Shown: piece by piece, positions 42,292 through 51,088 of the stretch | Numbering within the stretch: position 1 is the first letter of the stretch | Layout of the letters: each line of letters starts with the position of its first letter | Notes under the pieces: generated by a model | Seen by the model: only the letters and a program-made list of their open reading frames with translations | Database searches by the model: none | Told to the model about the DNA's origin: nothing | Program-made: the position numbers and the translations under genes | Source of the DNA: Diaphorobacter nitroreducens | Lineage (GTDB): Bacteria > Pseudomonadota > Gammaproteobacteria > Burkholderiales > Burkholderiaceae_C | Reading direction: 5' to 3' | Length of the DNA: 64,000 bases | NCBI GenBank assembly: GCA_003755025.1 | Contig: RJVL01000007.1 | Location: 62,001 to 126,000, forward strand

Positions 42292-42519
42292 TTACTTGTC
42301 GTCTCCCCTGCCCCGCTTGAATCCCCGATCCGCCGCCATGAACGCCTCCAGCATGTGCGGGATCAGCGTCATGGCATCGACCGTCTCACCATACGCCTGC
42401 GCGTGCAGCGCAGCGTAGCGGTCAAGGTCGGCCTTCAGGCTGGCCGGGCAGGCGAAGGTCAGCTTGATGCTCTCGGTCTTGGGCAGCGGCCCGAGCCGCA
42501 GCTTCTTGGTCATGCTCAT
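42292..42519 (-). CDS. DUF2274 protein, last gene of the trb cluster
   Basis: 75 residues (MSMTKKLRLGPLPKTESIK). It matches the small DUF2274 family always found after trbI in Tn4371-like conjugation clusters. The sequence T-F-A-C-P-A-S-L-K-A-D-L-D-R-Y-A and a following helix resemble a ribbon-helix-helix protein. Its ATG overlaps the trbI stop (ATGA). Function unknown; a DNA-binding or regulatory role is inferred. Confidence 0.85.
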   Translation of the reverse strand: MSMTKKLRLGPLPKTESIKLTFACPASLKADLDRYAALHAQAYGETVDAMTLIPHMLEAFMAADRGFKRGRGDDK

Positions 42520-43781
42520 TGCATCGCCCCCCGCTGGAAGAACATCGGCTGGTAAGGCCGCAACACCAAATCGCGGTTGACGATGATCCGCACCGGCAGG
42601 CCCGGCCGCTCGGTCAGCGTCGGCTGGATGTTCATGTTGCGCCGGGTCATCTCCTGGCCGACTTGATTGATGCTGTCCTGCGTGCTGTCGCGCCCAGCGA
42701 TCACGATGCGGTTGCCATCCTGCCGGTTCTCCGGCGCGGCCAGCTCGGCACCCACGCCCAGCAGCGTGGTCAGCGCCGCACCCGCAAAGATGCGCCCCCA
42801 ATGCCAATCGACGCCATCCTCCAGGCCGGAATAGCCGGCCGGATCGGTGCCAGCCAGGTTGTCGAGCTTCAGCGAAGACGTGTCCGGCAGGATGACCCGG
42901 TTCCACACCACCTGCACGCGGCTCTGCCCATAACTGACCTGGCTGTTGTAGCGCCCAAGGATGCGCGATCCCTGCGGGATCAGCAGGAACTTGCCCGTGG
43001 CCGTGTCATAGACCGGCTCCGTCACCGTGGCGATCACGTCGCCCGGAAGATCGGACTTGATGCCCGTCACCAGCGCCCCGGCGATCACCGTTCCGGCCAT
43101 CACCTGGTACGGCGAGGACGGCATTTGCAGATTGCCGGAATTGCGGGTTTCCGTAGAACCGTCCTTCAGGAAGGCCTCTTTCTGGTCTTGCCGGTTCTGC
43201 ACAGCGGTGGGGTCGGCGGGCTGGGCCGCCGTCGAGGCCGGGCCAGCCGCCAGCGGATCGAATCCCGCCAAGCCCGATGTCGGGCCGGTCGCAGCGACTT
43301 GCGCCGTGGCTGGCGCAGCGGCCTTGCCCTGGTTGCCGGAGCGAAAGAACACCGACGAAGCCGCCGCCGCATCGGCCTCCTTGCGCAGCGCGTCGGCCGG
43401 GTCGTGGCCCGGTGGCGCATAGGTGGGCGTCACCGGTTGCTGCGAATGCACGATGGCCGGCCCCAGGTCGCCCGGCAGCGGCGGCCCCAACTCGGGCACC
43501 TTCGGCGGCAGCTTCGAGTAGTCGGCCGGCAGGCCATCCAGCCCTTCGGACTTCGAGACGCGATCCACGTTGTACAGCTCGGTCTGCTCGCTTGCGCGCC
43601 GGTGCGGCTGCAACGACCAGATCGTGGCCCCGAGCACGGCGACCGACAGGCCGCCCGTGAGGATGGCCAAGGTGCGCCGATTCAGGCGCGTGACCGGGCG
43701 CGGTTGTGCGCGCAGCACCACCGCCTCGGGCGCGACCTTGCCCGCCTGCGGTGCAAGATCAGGGGAATCGTCCTGGCTCAT
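42516..43781 (-). CDS. trbI: TrbI, VirB10-like core component of the conjugation T4SS
   Basis: 421 residues. Cytoplasmic N-terminus, one membrane helix (L-A-I-L-T-G-G-L-S-V-A-V-L-G-A-T-I-W, about residues 38-55), a Pro-rich periplasmic stalk and a C-terminal VirB10 beta-barrel domain (Y-Q-V-M-A-G-T-V-I-A-G-A-L; G-S-R-I-L-G-R-Y-N-S; A-G-A-A-L-T-T-L). It spans both membranes as part of the core complex with TrbG and TrbH-like lipoprotein. Two bases separate its ATG from the trbG stop. Confidence 0.92.
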   Translation of the reverse strand: MSQDDSPDLAPQAGKVAPEAVVLRAQPRPVTRLNRRTLAILTGGLSVAVLGATIWSLQPHRRASEQTELYNVDRVSKSEGLDGLPADYSKLPPKVPELGPPLPGDLGPAIVHSQQPVTPTYAPPGHDPADALRKEADAAAASSVFFRSGNQGKAAAPATAQVAATGPTSGLAGFDPLAAGPASTAAQPADPTAVQNRQDQKEAFLKDGSTETRNSGNLQMPSSPYQVMAGTVIAGALVTGIKSDLPGDVIATVTEPVYDTATGKFLLIPQGSRILGRYNSQVSYGQSRVQVVWNRVILPDTSSLKLDNLAGTDPAGYSGLEDGVDWHWGRIFAGAALTTLLGVGAELAAPENRQDGNRIVIAGRDSTQDSINQVGQEMTRRNMNIQPTLTERPGLPVRIIVNRDLVLRPYQPMFFQRGAMQ

Positions 43782-43783
43782 GG

Positions 43784-44788
43784 TCAGTTCCTCCGCGTGC
43801 CACCCGAGACACCATCTGTGCGCTCGATCCGCACCACGTCGCCCTTGTCACCGCCCAGGCGCAGCTCGGCCGCGCCGAACAGGCGATCCACGATGTAGTA
43901 CGGCGGGCGAAAGCGGTAGTTCACCAACTGCCCGTCACCCTGGGCACCGATCACGAACAGCGGCGGCAGCTCGCCCTGGGCGATGCCCGGCGGAAACTGG
44001 ATGTAGACCTTCTCGCCATCGTCGAAAGCGCGCAGCGGCTTCCACGGCGGGTTGCTGCCACTGACCGCATAGCGGAAGCGGATCTTCTCCAGCGATAGCC
44101 CGGCATCGACCGGTGCGGCGGCGCTGGCCGCCTGTGCCTGGCGCTGCAAAGCCAGCATCTTGTCCTTGGGATATTCCCAGGAGGCCGACGCCATCCACGT
44201 CTTCTCGGTCGATGTCAGCTCCAGCAGGTAGGTACGCCGACTCGTGGTGATGACTAAATTGGTCTTGAGGCCCGAACGGATGGGCTTGACCATCACATTG
44301 ACGCGCAGCGCATCACCGCTGCCGCTCGATGTATCCCCGACGATCCAGCGCACGGTGTCGCCGGCGGCCACCGTCACCAGTTCCTCGCTCGGCTGGAGAG
44401 CGATCACGGTCACGCGGCCCACGGCCGCATAGACCTGGTACAGCGCACCATCGGTGAAAGGCCACACCTGAATCGCGTTGACGTAGCCTTCGCGCGTGGG
44501 CGCAATGCGCGCTTCGGCATTGGCGCGGGACACGCGCACGGTTTCATCGGCAGGTTCCGCGGCGGGCTTGGCATCCGGGATGGGTTTCATCTGCGTCGGC
44601 ATCGGCAGCACCTGCGGCACGGCCACCACTTCCACCGGCTTCGGCGCCTCGGGCAGCGGCTGGGCTTGCACCGGCTCATCAAGCGAGATGGACGGCGGCG
44701 GCTTGCCCTGCGTGGCGCAGCCCGAGAACAGTACGGTCGAAGCCAACAGCATCACCAGCAAGGCGGATTTACGGAAAAGTGCATTCAT
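43784..44788 (-). CDS. trbG: TrbG, VirB9-like outer-membrane core protein
   Basis: 334 residues. Start at M-N-A-L-F-R-K-S-A-L, overlapping the trbF stop by four bases. A lipoprotein-type signal precedes C in L-F-S-G-C-A-T. VirB9-family features follow: R-I-A-P-T-R-E-G-Y, Y-Q-V-Y-A-A-V-G-R-V-T-V-I-A-L, N-L-V-I-T-T-S-R-R-T-Y-L-L-E-L, and the C-terminal P-P-Y-Y-I-V-D-R-L-F-G. The lipobox is of note because VirB7, not VirB9, is normally the lipoprotein; TrbG may combine both functions here. Confidence 0.9.
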   Translation of the reverse strand: MNALFRKSALLVMLLASTVLFSGCATQGKPPPSISLDEPVQAQPLPEAPKPVEVVAVPQVLPMPTQMKPIPDAKPAAEPADETVRVSRANAEARIAPTREGYVNAIQVWPFTDGALYQVYAAVGRVTVIALQPSEELVTVAAGDTVRWIVGDTSSGSGDALRVNVMVKPIRSGLKTNLVITTSRRTYLLELTSTEKTWMASASWEYPKDKMLALQRQAQAASAAAPVDAGLSLEKIRFRYAVSGSNPPWKPLRAFDDGEKVYIQFPPGIAQGELPPLFVIGAQGDGQLVNYRFRPPYYIVDRLFGAAELRLGGDKGDVVRIERTDGVSGGTRRN

Positions 44789-45489
44789 GGCTTGGCTCCT
44801 TCGTTCGCTTCCAGTTCGCGGCTCCACGACAGGCCGTTGACGTAGATACCCAAGGGGTTCTTGCGCAGGCGCTGCTCGGTGCGCGGAGCTTGCAGCACCG
44901 TGGAAATCACCGCGTTCCAGCGTTCGGTGCGATCCAATGCGCCGTTGACGAAGCGCGTCTCCGTCCAGCGCACGTTGAACGACGTGTCGCTGGCGCGAGT
45001 CACGCTGCTGATCTGCACCGTCACCGATTCCTTGCCGATGCGCGCGAACGGATCGTTCACACGGGCGTACTCGTTGAGCACCACGGCGCCTTTGTCGGTC
45101 GTGTAGTCGTAGGCATCGAGCCAGTTCTGTCGCACCACGATGGGGTCAATGGACAGCGAGCGCACCAGGCCGATGAAGCGGCCGAGGTGATAGGCAATCT
45201 GCGCATCGCTGGGCCGGTACGGCGTGGCGGCTTCGCCGACGGCGCGCACTTGGCCCGCGTTGTCCACCTCGATGACGTAGGGCGTGACGATGGACTGCGC
45301 CGAGCGCCACACCAGGCCGCCCGCCATCAGCACCGCCAGCGTGAGACAGCCGAAGGCCATGAAACGCCAGTTCTTCGCCTGCACGCGGGCCGAGCCGATG
45401 CGCTCGTCCCAGACCTGCGCGGCGGATTGGTATGGGGTGGCAGGTTGCGGCGTGTCGGCGTAGCGCACCTGTGGTCGTTTGAATCGCAT
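44785..45489 (-). CDS. trbF: TrbF, VirB8-like inner-membrane scaffold
   Basis: 234 residues with one membrane helix near the N-terminus (F-M-A-F-G-C-L-T-L-A-V-L-M-A-G-G-L-V-W, about residues 43-61) and a periplasmic VirB8 domain. The domain shows Y-V-I-E-V-D-N-A-G-Q-V and, near the end, N-P-L-G-I-Y-V-N-G-L-S-W-S-R-E, the typical VirB8/TrbF C-terminal motif. It assembles the inner-membrane part of the secretion channel. Confidence 0.92.
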   Translation of the reverse strand: MRFKRPQVRYADTPQPATPYQSAAQVWDERIGSARVQAKNWRFMAFGCLTLAVLMAGGLVWRSAQSIVTPYVIEVDNAGQVRAVGEAATPYRPSDAQIAYHLGRFIGLVRSLSIDPIVVRQNWLDAYDYTTDKGAVVLNEYARVNDPFARIGKESVTVQISSVTRASDTSFNVRWTETRFVNGALDRTERWNAVISTVLQAPRTEQRLRKNPLGIYVNGLSWSRELEANEGAKP

Positions 45490-45506
45490 GGGGTTCTCCT
45501 TGAAGA

Positions 45507-46859
45507 TCAGGAATCGGAATCGCGCAGGCTCGGGCCTTGGCTAGAGCTGCCGCCGTCGCCACCGCGCAGCGTGTGGGCGGCGGTCGTCGCTGCATGGGTG
45601 AGCTGCTGCCTGCGATGCAGGCGCTTGGCCCAGGCGGGTTGCGCGGTGGATGGGGTTGGCTCGTTCGCAGTCTGTGCGGCACTGGCTCCCGACGCCGATC
45701 CGGCGTCGCCCGGCCGGAAGGCGGCGGCGACACGCTCCTTCATCGAGCGCGCCCCATCGGCCACCTTCTGCCCGGCCGCCTGCGCGCCGGTCTTGGCGAC
45801 ATTGCCCACGCCGGCGGCAGCGCCCTTGAGGCCTCCGCCGGCGGATGCAGAGCCAGCCTGGAACGCCGACCGTGCGCTACTGGCCGTCGAAGCGGCGGCA
45901 CGCGCTCCGCTGCCGGCCAGCTTGGCGGCTGCGGGCGCCATACGCGCACCGGCAGCGACTGCGCCGCCGACACCCGTGGCCGCAGCGCCCACCGCAACGG
46001 CCGCGCCGGCTGCACCCAGCGCGGCACCGGCCATCGCGCCCGCGCCGAGCTGCGGCCCACCGGACACCAGCCCGGTTGCAATGCCCGGCCCGAAGATGCC
46101 CAAGGCCAGCAGCGTCAGCGAGGCCAGCATCACGACCACGGAGTGGTCGATGGATGGCTCGGCCGGCTGTACCTGAAACTCGGCGAACAGTCCCGAGCCG
46201 ATGCCCACGATCACCGCCAGCACCAGCACCTTGATGCCCGAAGACACCACGTTACCCAGCACCTTCTCCGCGAGGAATGCGGTCTTGTTCCAGAGTGCGA
46301 ACGGCACCAGCACGAAGCCCGCGAGCGTGGTCAGCTTGAACTCGATCAGCGTGATGAAAAGCTGGATCGCCAGCACGAAGAAGCACAGGAGGACGATCAG
46401 CCACGCCAGGAACATCACGACGATGGGCGTGATGTTCACGAACACCTCGGGAAAGCCCGCCATGTCGCCGATCTGCTTCAGGATCGGTGCCCCGGCGTCG
46501 ATGCCGACCTTCGCCAGTCGGCCCGGTTGCAGGAAGCTCTCCATGCTCAGGGTCGAGCCGCTGGCCGTCAGGCCGAGGCCCGCGAATGAGCGGAACACGA
46601 TGCCGGCCAGCCAGTTGAAGTTGCCGATGATGTAGGCGAAGGCACCGACGTACAGCACCTTGCGTATCAGCTTGGCGATCACGTCCTCGCCTTGGCCGGT
46701 GGCATGGCCCATCGCCCAGAACAGCCCGGCAAGCGTCATGTCGATGACGATCAGCGTGGCGGTCAGAAACGCCACCTCGCCGTGCAGCAGGCCGAAGCCC
46801 GAGTCGATGTAGCGCGAGAAGGTATCGAGGAAGCGGTCGATGACCGTCACGTCGTTCAT
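45507..46859 (-). CDS. trbL: TrbL, VirB6-like polytopic channel protein
   Basis: 450 residues. About six membrane segments in the first 280 residues (from T-A-T-L-I-V-I-D-M-T-L-A-G-L-F to V-S-G-G-P-Q-L-G). The C-terminal third is Ala/Gly/Ser-rich and low complexity (A-G-A-A-L-G-A-A-G-A-A-V-A-V), a common feature of TrbL tails. The family forms the inner-membrane translocation channel for DNA. Its ATG overlaps the stop of the lipoprotein gene upstream by four bases. Confidence 0.92.
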   Translation of the reverse strand: MNDVTVIDRFLDTFSRYIDSGFGLLHGEVAFLTATLIVIDMTLAGLFWAMGHATGQGEDVIAKLIRKVLYVGAFAYIIGNFNWLAGIVFRSFAGLGLTASGSTLSMESFLQPGRLAKVGIDAGAPILKQIGDMAGFPEVFVNITPIVVMFLAWLIVLLCFFVLAIQLFITLIEFKLTTLAGFVLVPFALWNKTAFLAEKVLGNVVSSGIKVLVLAVIVGIGSGLFAEFQVQPAEPSIDHSVVVMLASLTLLALGIFGPGIATGLVSGGPQLGAGAMAGAALGAAGAAVAVGAAATGVGGAVAAGARMAPAAAKLAGSGARAAASTASSARSAFQAGSASAGGGLKGAAAGVGNVAKTGAQAAGQKVADGARSMKERVAAAFRPGDAGSASGASAAQTANEPTPSTAQPAWAKRLHRRQQLTHAATTAAHTLRGGDGGSSSQGPSLRDSDS

Positions 46860-47182
46860 GGCGAGCCCTCCTGCTCAGGCAGAGCGATTGCCCCACTGCC
46901 ATCGGCGGGTTCATCGAAGCTGGGCGGGATCGGCGGCAGGTCGGCCAGCGTCTGGTACTCGCCCGGCCCAGCGTGGCCGGAGAGAAAGCGCCGCAGGTCG
47001 GCCTGCGCCACCTGCGTGCAAAACGCGCCGTCGTGCTCGCCCACGCGGCACTGCGCGCGCAACGCACGCAGCCGGGACGCATCGGCGGCCAGCGCATCCA
47101 CCGACAGCCGCTGCGGCTGGTCACAGCCGGCCAGCACAAGCGCATGAACGGCGAAAGCAAACACGACGGGCGTGCGTTGCAT
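46856..47182 (-). CDS. TrbK-like entry-exclusion lipoprotein
   Basis: 108 residues with a lipoprotein signal (V-H-A-L-V-L-A-G-C-D). After the lipid Cys are L-S-V-D-A-L-A-A-D-A-S-R-L, A-Q-C-R and C-T-Q-V-A-Q-A-D-L-R-R-F-L-S-G. It is alignable with the EexN lipoprotein at 54850, including the Cys pair and the A-x-x-x-R-R-F end. In this position Tn4371-type elements carry trbK. Such proteins exclude a second copy of the same element. A proline-rich tail (P-P-I-P-P-S-F-D-E-P) distinguishes it. Confidence 0.8.
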   Translation of the reverse strand: MQRTPVVFAFAVHALVLAGCDQPQRLSVDALAADASRLRALRAQCRVGEHDGAFCTQVAQADLRRFLSGHAGPGEYQTLADLPPIPPSFDEPADGSGAIALPEQEGSP

Positions 47183-47193
47183 GGCAGCCTCCG

Positions 47194-47949
47194 TCAGCGG
47201 TTGTAGAAGTTCACGGATTGCGGCGTGTATGGCGTGCCTTCGCCCAGGAAGCGGCGCGTCACCTCGCGCCCGCGCTCCGTGGCCGCCGCCTGCCGCGCCA
47301 GCTCCAGCGAGGCCGCGCGGTCTTGCGTGATCTGCAGCCGTTGCGTCTGGATCGACTGCTTGGCCTGCAAAGCCAACAACTGGTTCATGGCCTGCATCGC
47401 TTGCAGCGCACCCTCGGCCGACTGGCTCTTGCCCACGAGATCGGCCAGCACGCTTTCGTCATCGCTCAGGTTCTGCGACGCCTGGGCCTGCATCTGCATG
47501 GTGGTTTGCAGTCCGTTGAGCGTGTTCTTCCAACGCTCCTGCGCGTCGAGATACATCTGGTTGCCACTCACTGTAGCGGCGTACTTCTCGGGATACAGAC
47601 GTGCGAACTCGCGGTCGATGCTCGTCACGTCATAGGCCAGGCCCTTGGCCTGTGCGATGAGGCGCTGGGTGGTTGCCAGGTTCGCGCGCAACTGGCCCAC
47701 CACGCTGGACGGCAGGCTGGCCAGGTTGCGTGCCTGATTGATGAGCATCTGCGCTTCGTTCTGGAGCTGGCGGATCTGGTTGTTGATCTGCTCCAGCGTG
47801 CGAACCGCCGTGAGCGTGTTCTGCACCAGATTGGTCGGGTCGAGCACGATGTCGCCGACGCCGAACAGCGCGTGCGCAGGCTGCGCGACGCCGAAGGCGA
47901 GCACGCAGGCGGCGGTCAGCGCGGCGAGCTTGGGGACATAGGTTTTCAT
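47194..47949 (-). CDS. trbJ: TrbJ, VirB5-like pilus-associated protein
   Basis: 251 residues. Sec signal (M-K-T-Y-V-P-K-L-A-A-L-T-A-A-C-V-L-A, cleavage after A-Q-P-A-H-A) followed by a long, mostly helical, Gln-rich body (T-L-E-Q-I-N-N-Q-I-R-Q-L-Q-N-E-A). The end is T-P-Y-T-P-Q-S-V-N-F-Y-N-R. VirB5 proteins sit at the pilus tip and contact the recipient. The ATG overlaps the trbE stop by four bases. Confidence 0.9.
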   Translation of the reverse strand: MKTYVPKLAALTAACVLAFGVAQPAHALFGVGDIVLDPTNLVQNTLTAVRTLEQINNQIRQLQNEAQMLINQARNLASLPSSVVGQLRANLATTQRLIAQAKGLAYDVTSIDREFARLYPEKYAATVSGNQMYLDAQERWKNTLNGLQTTMQMQAQASQNLSDDESVLADLVGKSQSAEGALQAMQAMNQLLALQAKQSIQTQRLQITQDRAASLELARQAAATERGREVTRRFLGEGTPYTPQSVNFYNR

Positions 47950-50411
47950 GGCTGGTTCTCCTGTGGATGGCTGGGGATGAGGGCGGCACACGGCGCAGGG
48001 CCGGGGAAATCGCGCAGCAGATCGGCCGCCCAATCAAGGCTGCGGTGGCGCAGCCATGCGGCTGCGAACGGAGTGGATGCGGATGAAGCGGCAGCGAGCA
48101 CCGCGTCGATGTCGCGCTGGTCTTGCGGCGTGGAGGCACCCGCGAAGGCCAGCGTCGCGGCGCCCAGGTCGAGGTCGAACAGGCGGTTGCCGAGGCGGGA
48201 TTGGTAGTAGTAGTCGCGCTTCGGCTGCGCGGTGGCGACGATCTCGATCTGCCGCCTGCTGAGGCCGAAACCCTCGTAGATCGTGCGAATCTGCGGCTCG
48301 GTGGCCTGCGGGTTCGGCAGGAAGATGCGGCTTGCGCAACTCTCGATGATCGCGGGCGCGATGCTCGAATCCTTGATGTCGGCGAGGCTCTGCGTGGCGA
48401 AGATCACCGAGACGTTCTTCTTGCGCAACGTCTTGAGCCACTGGCGGATGCGCGCGGCAAACACCGGGTCATCGAGGAACAGCCACGCTTCATCGAGGAT
48501 CAGCAGCGTGGGCGCCCCGTCGAAGCGTTCATCGAAACGCGCAAAGAGGTAATGCAGCACGGCCATGACGGCGGCCTTGCTGTGCATCAGCTCCTCCATC
48601 TCGAAGCACCGCACGTCGGCCATGCCCAGCCGGTCATGATCGGCGTCCAGCAGCTTGCCGTGGGCACCGCCGAGCACATACGGCGACAGCGCCTGCCGCA
48701 GCGCGTTCGATTGCAGCAGCACGGAAAGCCCTGTCATCGTGCGCTGCTCCAACGGCGCACCGGCGAGGCTTCCCAGCGCCGACCAGATGGCCGCCTTTTC
48801 GTCGGGGCCGACCGCCACGCCCTCATGCAGCAAGCGGCCTTCGATCCATTCTGCCGCCCAGGTGCGGTAGCCTTCGCGGTCGATGCGTGCCAAGGGCTGG
48901 AAGGCGATTTCGCCATCCGTCCCGAGGTCGTAGTGCTCGCCACCCAGGCCCAGGATGGTGGCGCGCATGGAACGGCCCATGTCGAATGCGACGATGCGCG
49001 AACCGCGATAGCGGCGGAACTGCATTGCCAGCGTGGCGAGCAATACCGACTTGCCCATGCCGGTCGGCCCCGCGACCAGCGTGTGGCCCACGTCGCCGAT
49101 GTGCGTCACAAGCCGGAACGGCGTGGCGCCGTCGGTGCGTGTCACGATCAGCGGGGGGCCGTCGAGGTGTTCGTTCTTCTCCGGTCCGGCCCATACCGCC
49201 GATACCGGCATCATGTGCGCCAGGTTCAGCGTTGAAACGATGGGCTGGCGCACGTTGGCGTAGGCGTTGCCCGGAATGGACGACAGCCACGCATCCACGG
49301 CGTTGAGCGTTTCCGGGATGGTGACGAAACCCCGACCCTGGATGACGCGCTCCACCATGCGCAGCTTCTCGTCGGCCACCGCAGGATCGGCGTCGAGCAC
49401 CGCTACCGTGGCGGTGAGGTAGCCAAAGGCGACTTGATCGCTGCCCAGCTCCTGCAAGGCGGCATCGGCATCGGCGGCCTTGTTGCTGGCGTCGGTATCG
49501 ACCAGCGGCGATTCCTGCTGGAAGATGGTTTCGCGCAGCAGCGCGATAACGTTCTTGCGCTTGGCGAACCACTGGCGGCGCAGGCGGGCGAGTTCTCTTT
49601 CCGCCTCGGCTTTGTCCAGGCACAGAAAGCGCGTACTCCAGCGATAGGCAAAGCCCAGGCGGTTGAGGTCGTCCAAAATCCCCGGCCAGGTTGAGGTCGG
49701 AAAGCCCCGCACCGACACCACGCGCAGGTGTTGCTCGCCCAGCATGGGCGCCAGGCCACCGACCAGTGCGGAGTCGGTCAGCAGCGCGTCGATGTGGAAC
49801 GGCACTTCGGGCACGCCCACGCGATAGCGCCGCGTTGAGATGGTCGCGTGCAGGTAGGTCAGCGTCTGCCCGTCGTCGAGCCAGTCAATTTCCGGCATCA
49901 CGCCGTCGAGCAGGTCAAAGACGCGATCCGTTTCCGCGACGAACGCTTGCAGCCGCTCGCGCCAGTCCACGCCATTCGTCGGCGTGTTCTCGTAGAGCAT
50001 CTTGGCTGCACGGGCGCGGGATTCTTCCGGCGGCAGGTAAAGCAGCGTCAGGTGATAGCCGCTCTCAAAGTGATTGCCAGATTCCTCGAAGGTCGCGCGG
50101 CGTTCCTCGTCCACCAGCCAGGACAGCGGCTCGGGAAACTCCGAGTGTGGATAGTCGGCAGCGGGACGGCGCTCGGCTTCAATGAACAGCGCCCAGCCCG
50201 AACCCATGCGGCGCAGCGCGTTGTTCAAGCGTGCCGACGTAGCGATCAACTCACCCTGCGTCGCGCTGTCGAGGTCAGGCCCGCGAAACCGGGCCGTGCG
50301 CTGGAAACTGCCATCCTTGTTCAAGACGACGCCCAGTGCGACCAGCCCGGCCCAGGGCAGCCAGTCGGCAAGCAAGGCTGGGCGCTGGCGATATTCGGCG
50401 AGGTTCAGCAT
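47946..50411 (-). CDS. trbE: TrbE, VirB4-like T4SS ATPase
   Basis: 821 residues. Walker A G-P-T-G-M-G-K-S-V-L-L-A near residue 450 and Walker B L-L-I-L-D-E-A-W-L-F near residue 640. The following I-F-A-T-Q-S-L-A-D-I and A-S-R-I-F-L-P-N-P are also typical of VirB4. The N-terminal 400 residues hold the family-specific domain. It powers pilus biogenesis and substrate transfer at the inner membrane, and is the largest component of the cluster. It starts 15 bases after the trbD stop. Confidence 0.93.
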   Translation of the reverse strand: MLNLAEYRQRPALLADWLPWAGLVALGVVLNKDGSFQRTARFRGPDLDSATQGELIATSARLNNALRRMGSGWALFIEAERRPAADYPHSEFPEPLSWLVDEERRATFEESGNHFESGYHLTLLYLPPEESRARAAKMLYENTPTNGVDWRERLQAFVAETDRVFDLLDGVMPEIDWLDDGQTLTYLHATISTRRYRVGVPEVPFHIDALLTDSALVGGLAPMLGEQHLRVVSVRGFPTSTWPGILDDLNRLGFAYRWSTRFLCLDKAEAERELARLRRQWFAKRKNVIALLRETIFQQESPLVDTDASNKAADADAALQELGSDQVAFGYLTATVAVLDADPAVADEKLRMVERVIQGRGFVTIPETLNAVDAWLSSIPGNAYANVRQPIVSTLNLAHMMPVSAVWAGPEKNEHLDGPPLIVTRTDGATPFRLVTHIGDVGHTLVAGPTGMGKSVLLATLAMQFRRYRGSRIVAFDMGRSMRATILGLGGEHYDLGTDGEIAFQPLARIDREGYRTWAAEWIEGRLLHEGVAVGPDEKAAIWSALGSLAGAPLEQRTMTGLSVLLQSNALRQALSPYVLGGAHGKLLDADHDRLGMADVRCFEMEELMHSKAAVMAVLHYLFARFDERFDGAPTLLILDEAWLFLDDPVFAARIRQWLKTLRKKNVSVIFATQSLADIKDSSIAPAIIESCASRIFLPNPQATEPQIRTIYEGFGLSRRQIEIVATAQPKRDYYYQSRLGNRLFDLDLGAATLAFAGASTPQDQRDIDAVLAAASSASTPFAAAWLRHRSLDWAADLLRDFPGPAPCAALIPSHPQENQP

Positions 50412-50426
50412 CGCGGCGTCCTCCCC

Positions 50427-50699
50427 TCACACGTCCAGCAGCGGGCGGTACTTGATGTGCCGGGCAAAGACCTGCATGAACTGCGGATCAACGCGCGCAC
50501 CCCACACCGCCAGCGAATGGCCGACGATCCAGAGCACAACACCCGGAATCCACAGTTGCAGGCCCAGGCCGACGGCAGCGGCCAGCGTGCCGTTGGCAAT
50601 CGCCACGGTGCGCGGCGCACCGCCCAGCAGGATCGGCTCGGTCAGCGAGCGATGCAGCGGCACCTCGAAGCCGTCCGCGAAGGTGTCCAGGGCACTCAT
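50427..50699 (-). CDS. trbD: TrbD, VirB3-like inner-membrane protein
   Basis: 90 residues. The start M-S-A-L-D-T-F overlaps the trbC stop. Family sequence F-E-V-P-L-H-R-S-L-T-E-P-I-L-L-G-G-A-P-R leads into two close hydrophobic segments (A-N-G-T-L-A-A-A-V-G-L-G-L and W-I-P-G-V-V-L-W-I-V-G), then F-A-R-H-I-K-Y-R. It works with TrbE and TrbC in pilus assembly. Confidence 0.92.
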   Translation of the reverse strand: MSALDTFADGFEVPLHRSLTEPILLGGAPRTVAIANGTLAAAVGLGLQLWIPGVVLWIVGHSLAVWGARVDPQFMQVFARHIKYRPLLDV

Positions 50700-51088
50700 A
50701 CGACCGCCCCGCCGGAGAAGCTGAAGAACGACAGGAAGAAGCTCGACGCGGCGAACGCGATGGACAGGCCGAACACGATCTGGATCAGCTTGCGAAAGCC
50801 GCCCGAGGTATCGCCGAAGGCCAGCGCCAGGCCCGTGGCGATGATGATGATGACCGCGACGATGCGCGCCACCGGACCCTGGATGGATTCGAGGATGGAT
50901 TGCAGCGGGCCTTCCCACGGCATCGAGGAACCGGCGGCCTGCGCCGTTCCGGCCAGGAACAGCAGCAGCGCGGCCAGCAGCAGCCCTTGCCCCGCAGGGC
51001 GTGCCAGGCTGCGCAGCCGTGCCAGGCCGGTCAGATGAGAAAGCGGATTTACGGAAATACGGAAAGCAGGAACGTGCATCTGCGTCAT
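50696..51088 (-). CDS. trbC: TrbC, VirB2-like pilin precursor
   Basis: 130 residues. The long signal region ends near T-A-Q-A-A-G-S-S-M-P-W-E. Two hydrophobic segments follow (V-A-R-I-V-A-V-I-I-I-I-A-T-G-L-A-L and I-Q-I-V-F-G-L-S-I-A-F-A-A-S-S-F-F), linked by a G-D-T-S-G-G-F-R-K loop, as in cyclic or processed conjugative pilins. It is the major subunit of the mating pilus. Confidence 0.92.
   Translation of the reverse strand: MTQMHVPAFRISVNPLSHLTGLARLRSLARPAGQGLLLAALLLFLAGTAQAAGSSMPWEGPLQSILESIQGPVARIVAVIIIIATGLALAFGDTSGGFRKLIQIVFGLSIAFAASSFFLSFFSFSGGAVV

Noticed and set aside
42519-43898. A long plus-strand frame (459 codons) opposite trbI
   Set aside because: trbI is supported by motifs, start overlap and operon order; the opposite frame is Arg/His-rich and has no family features.
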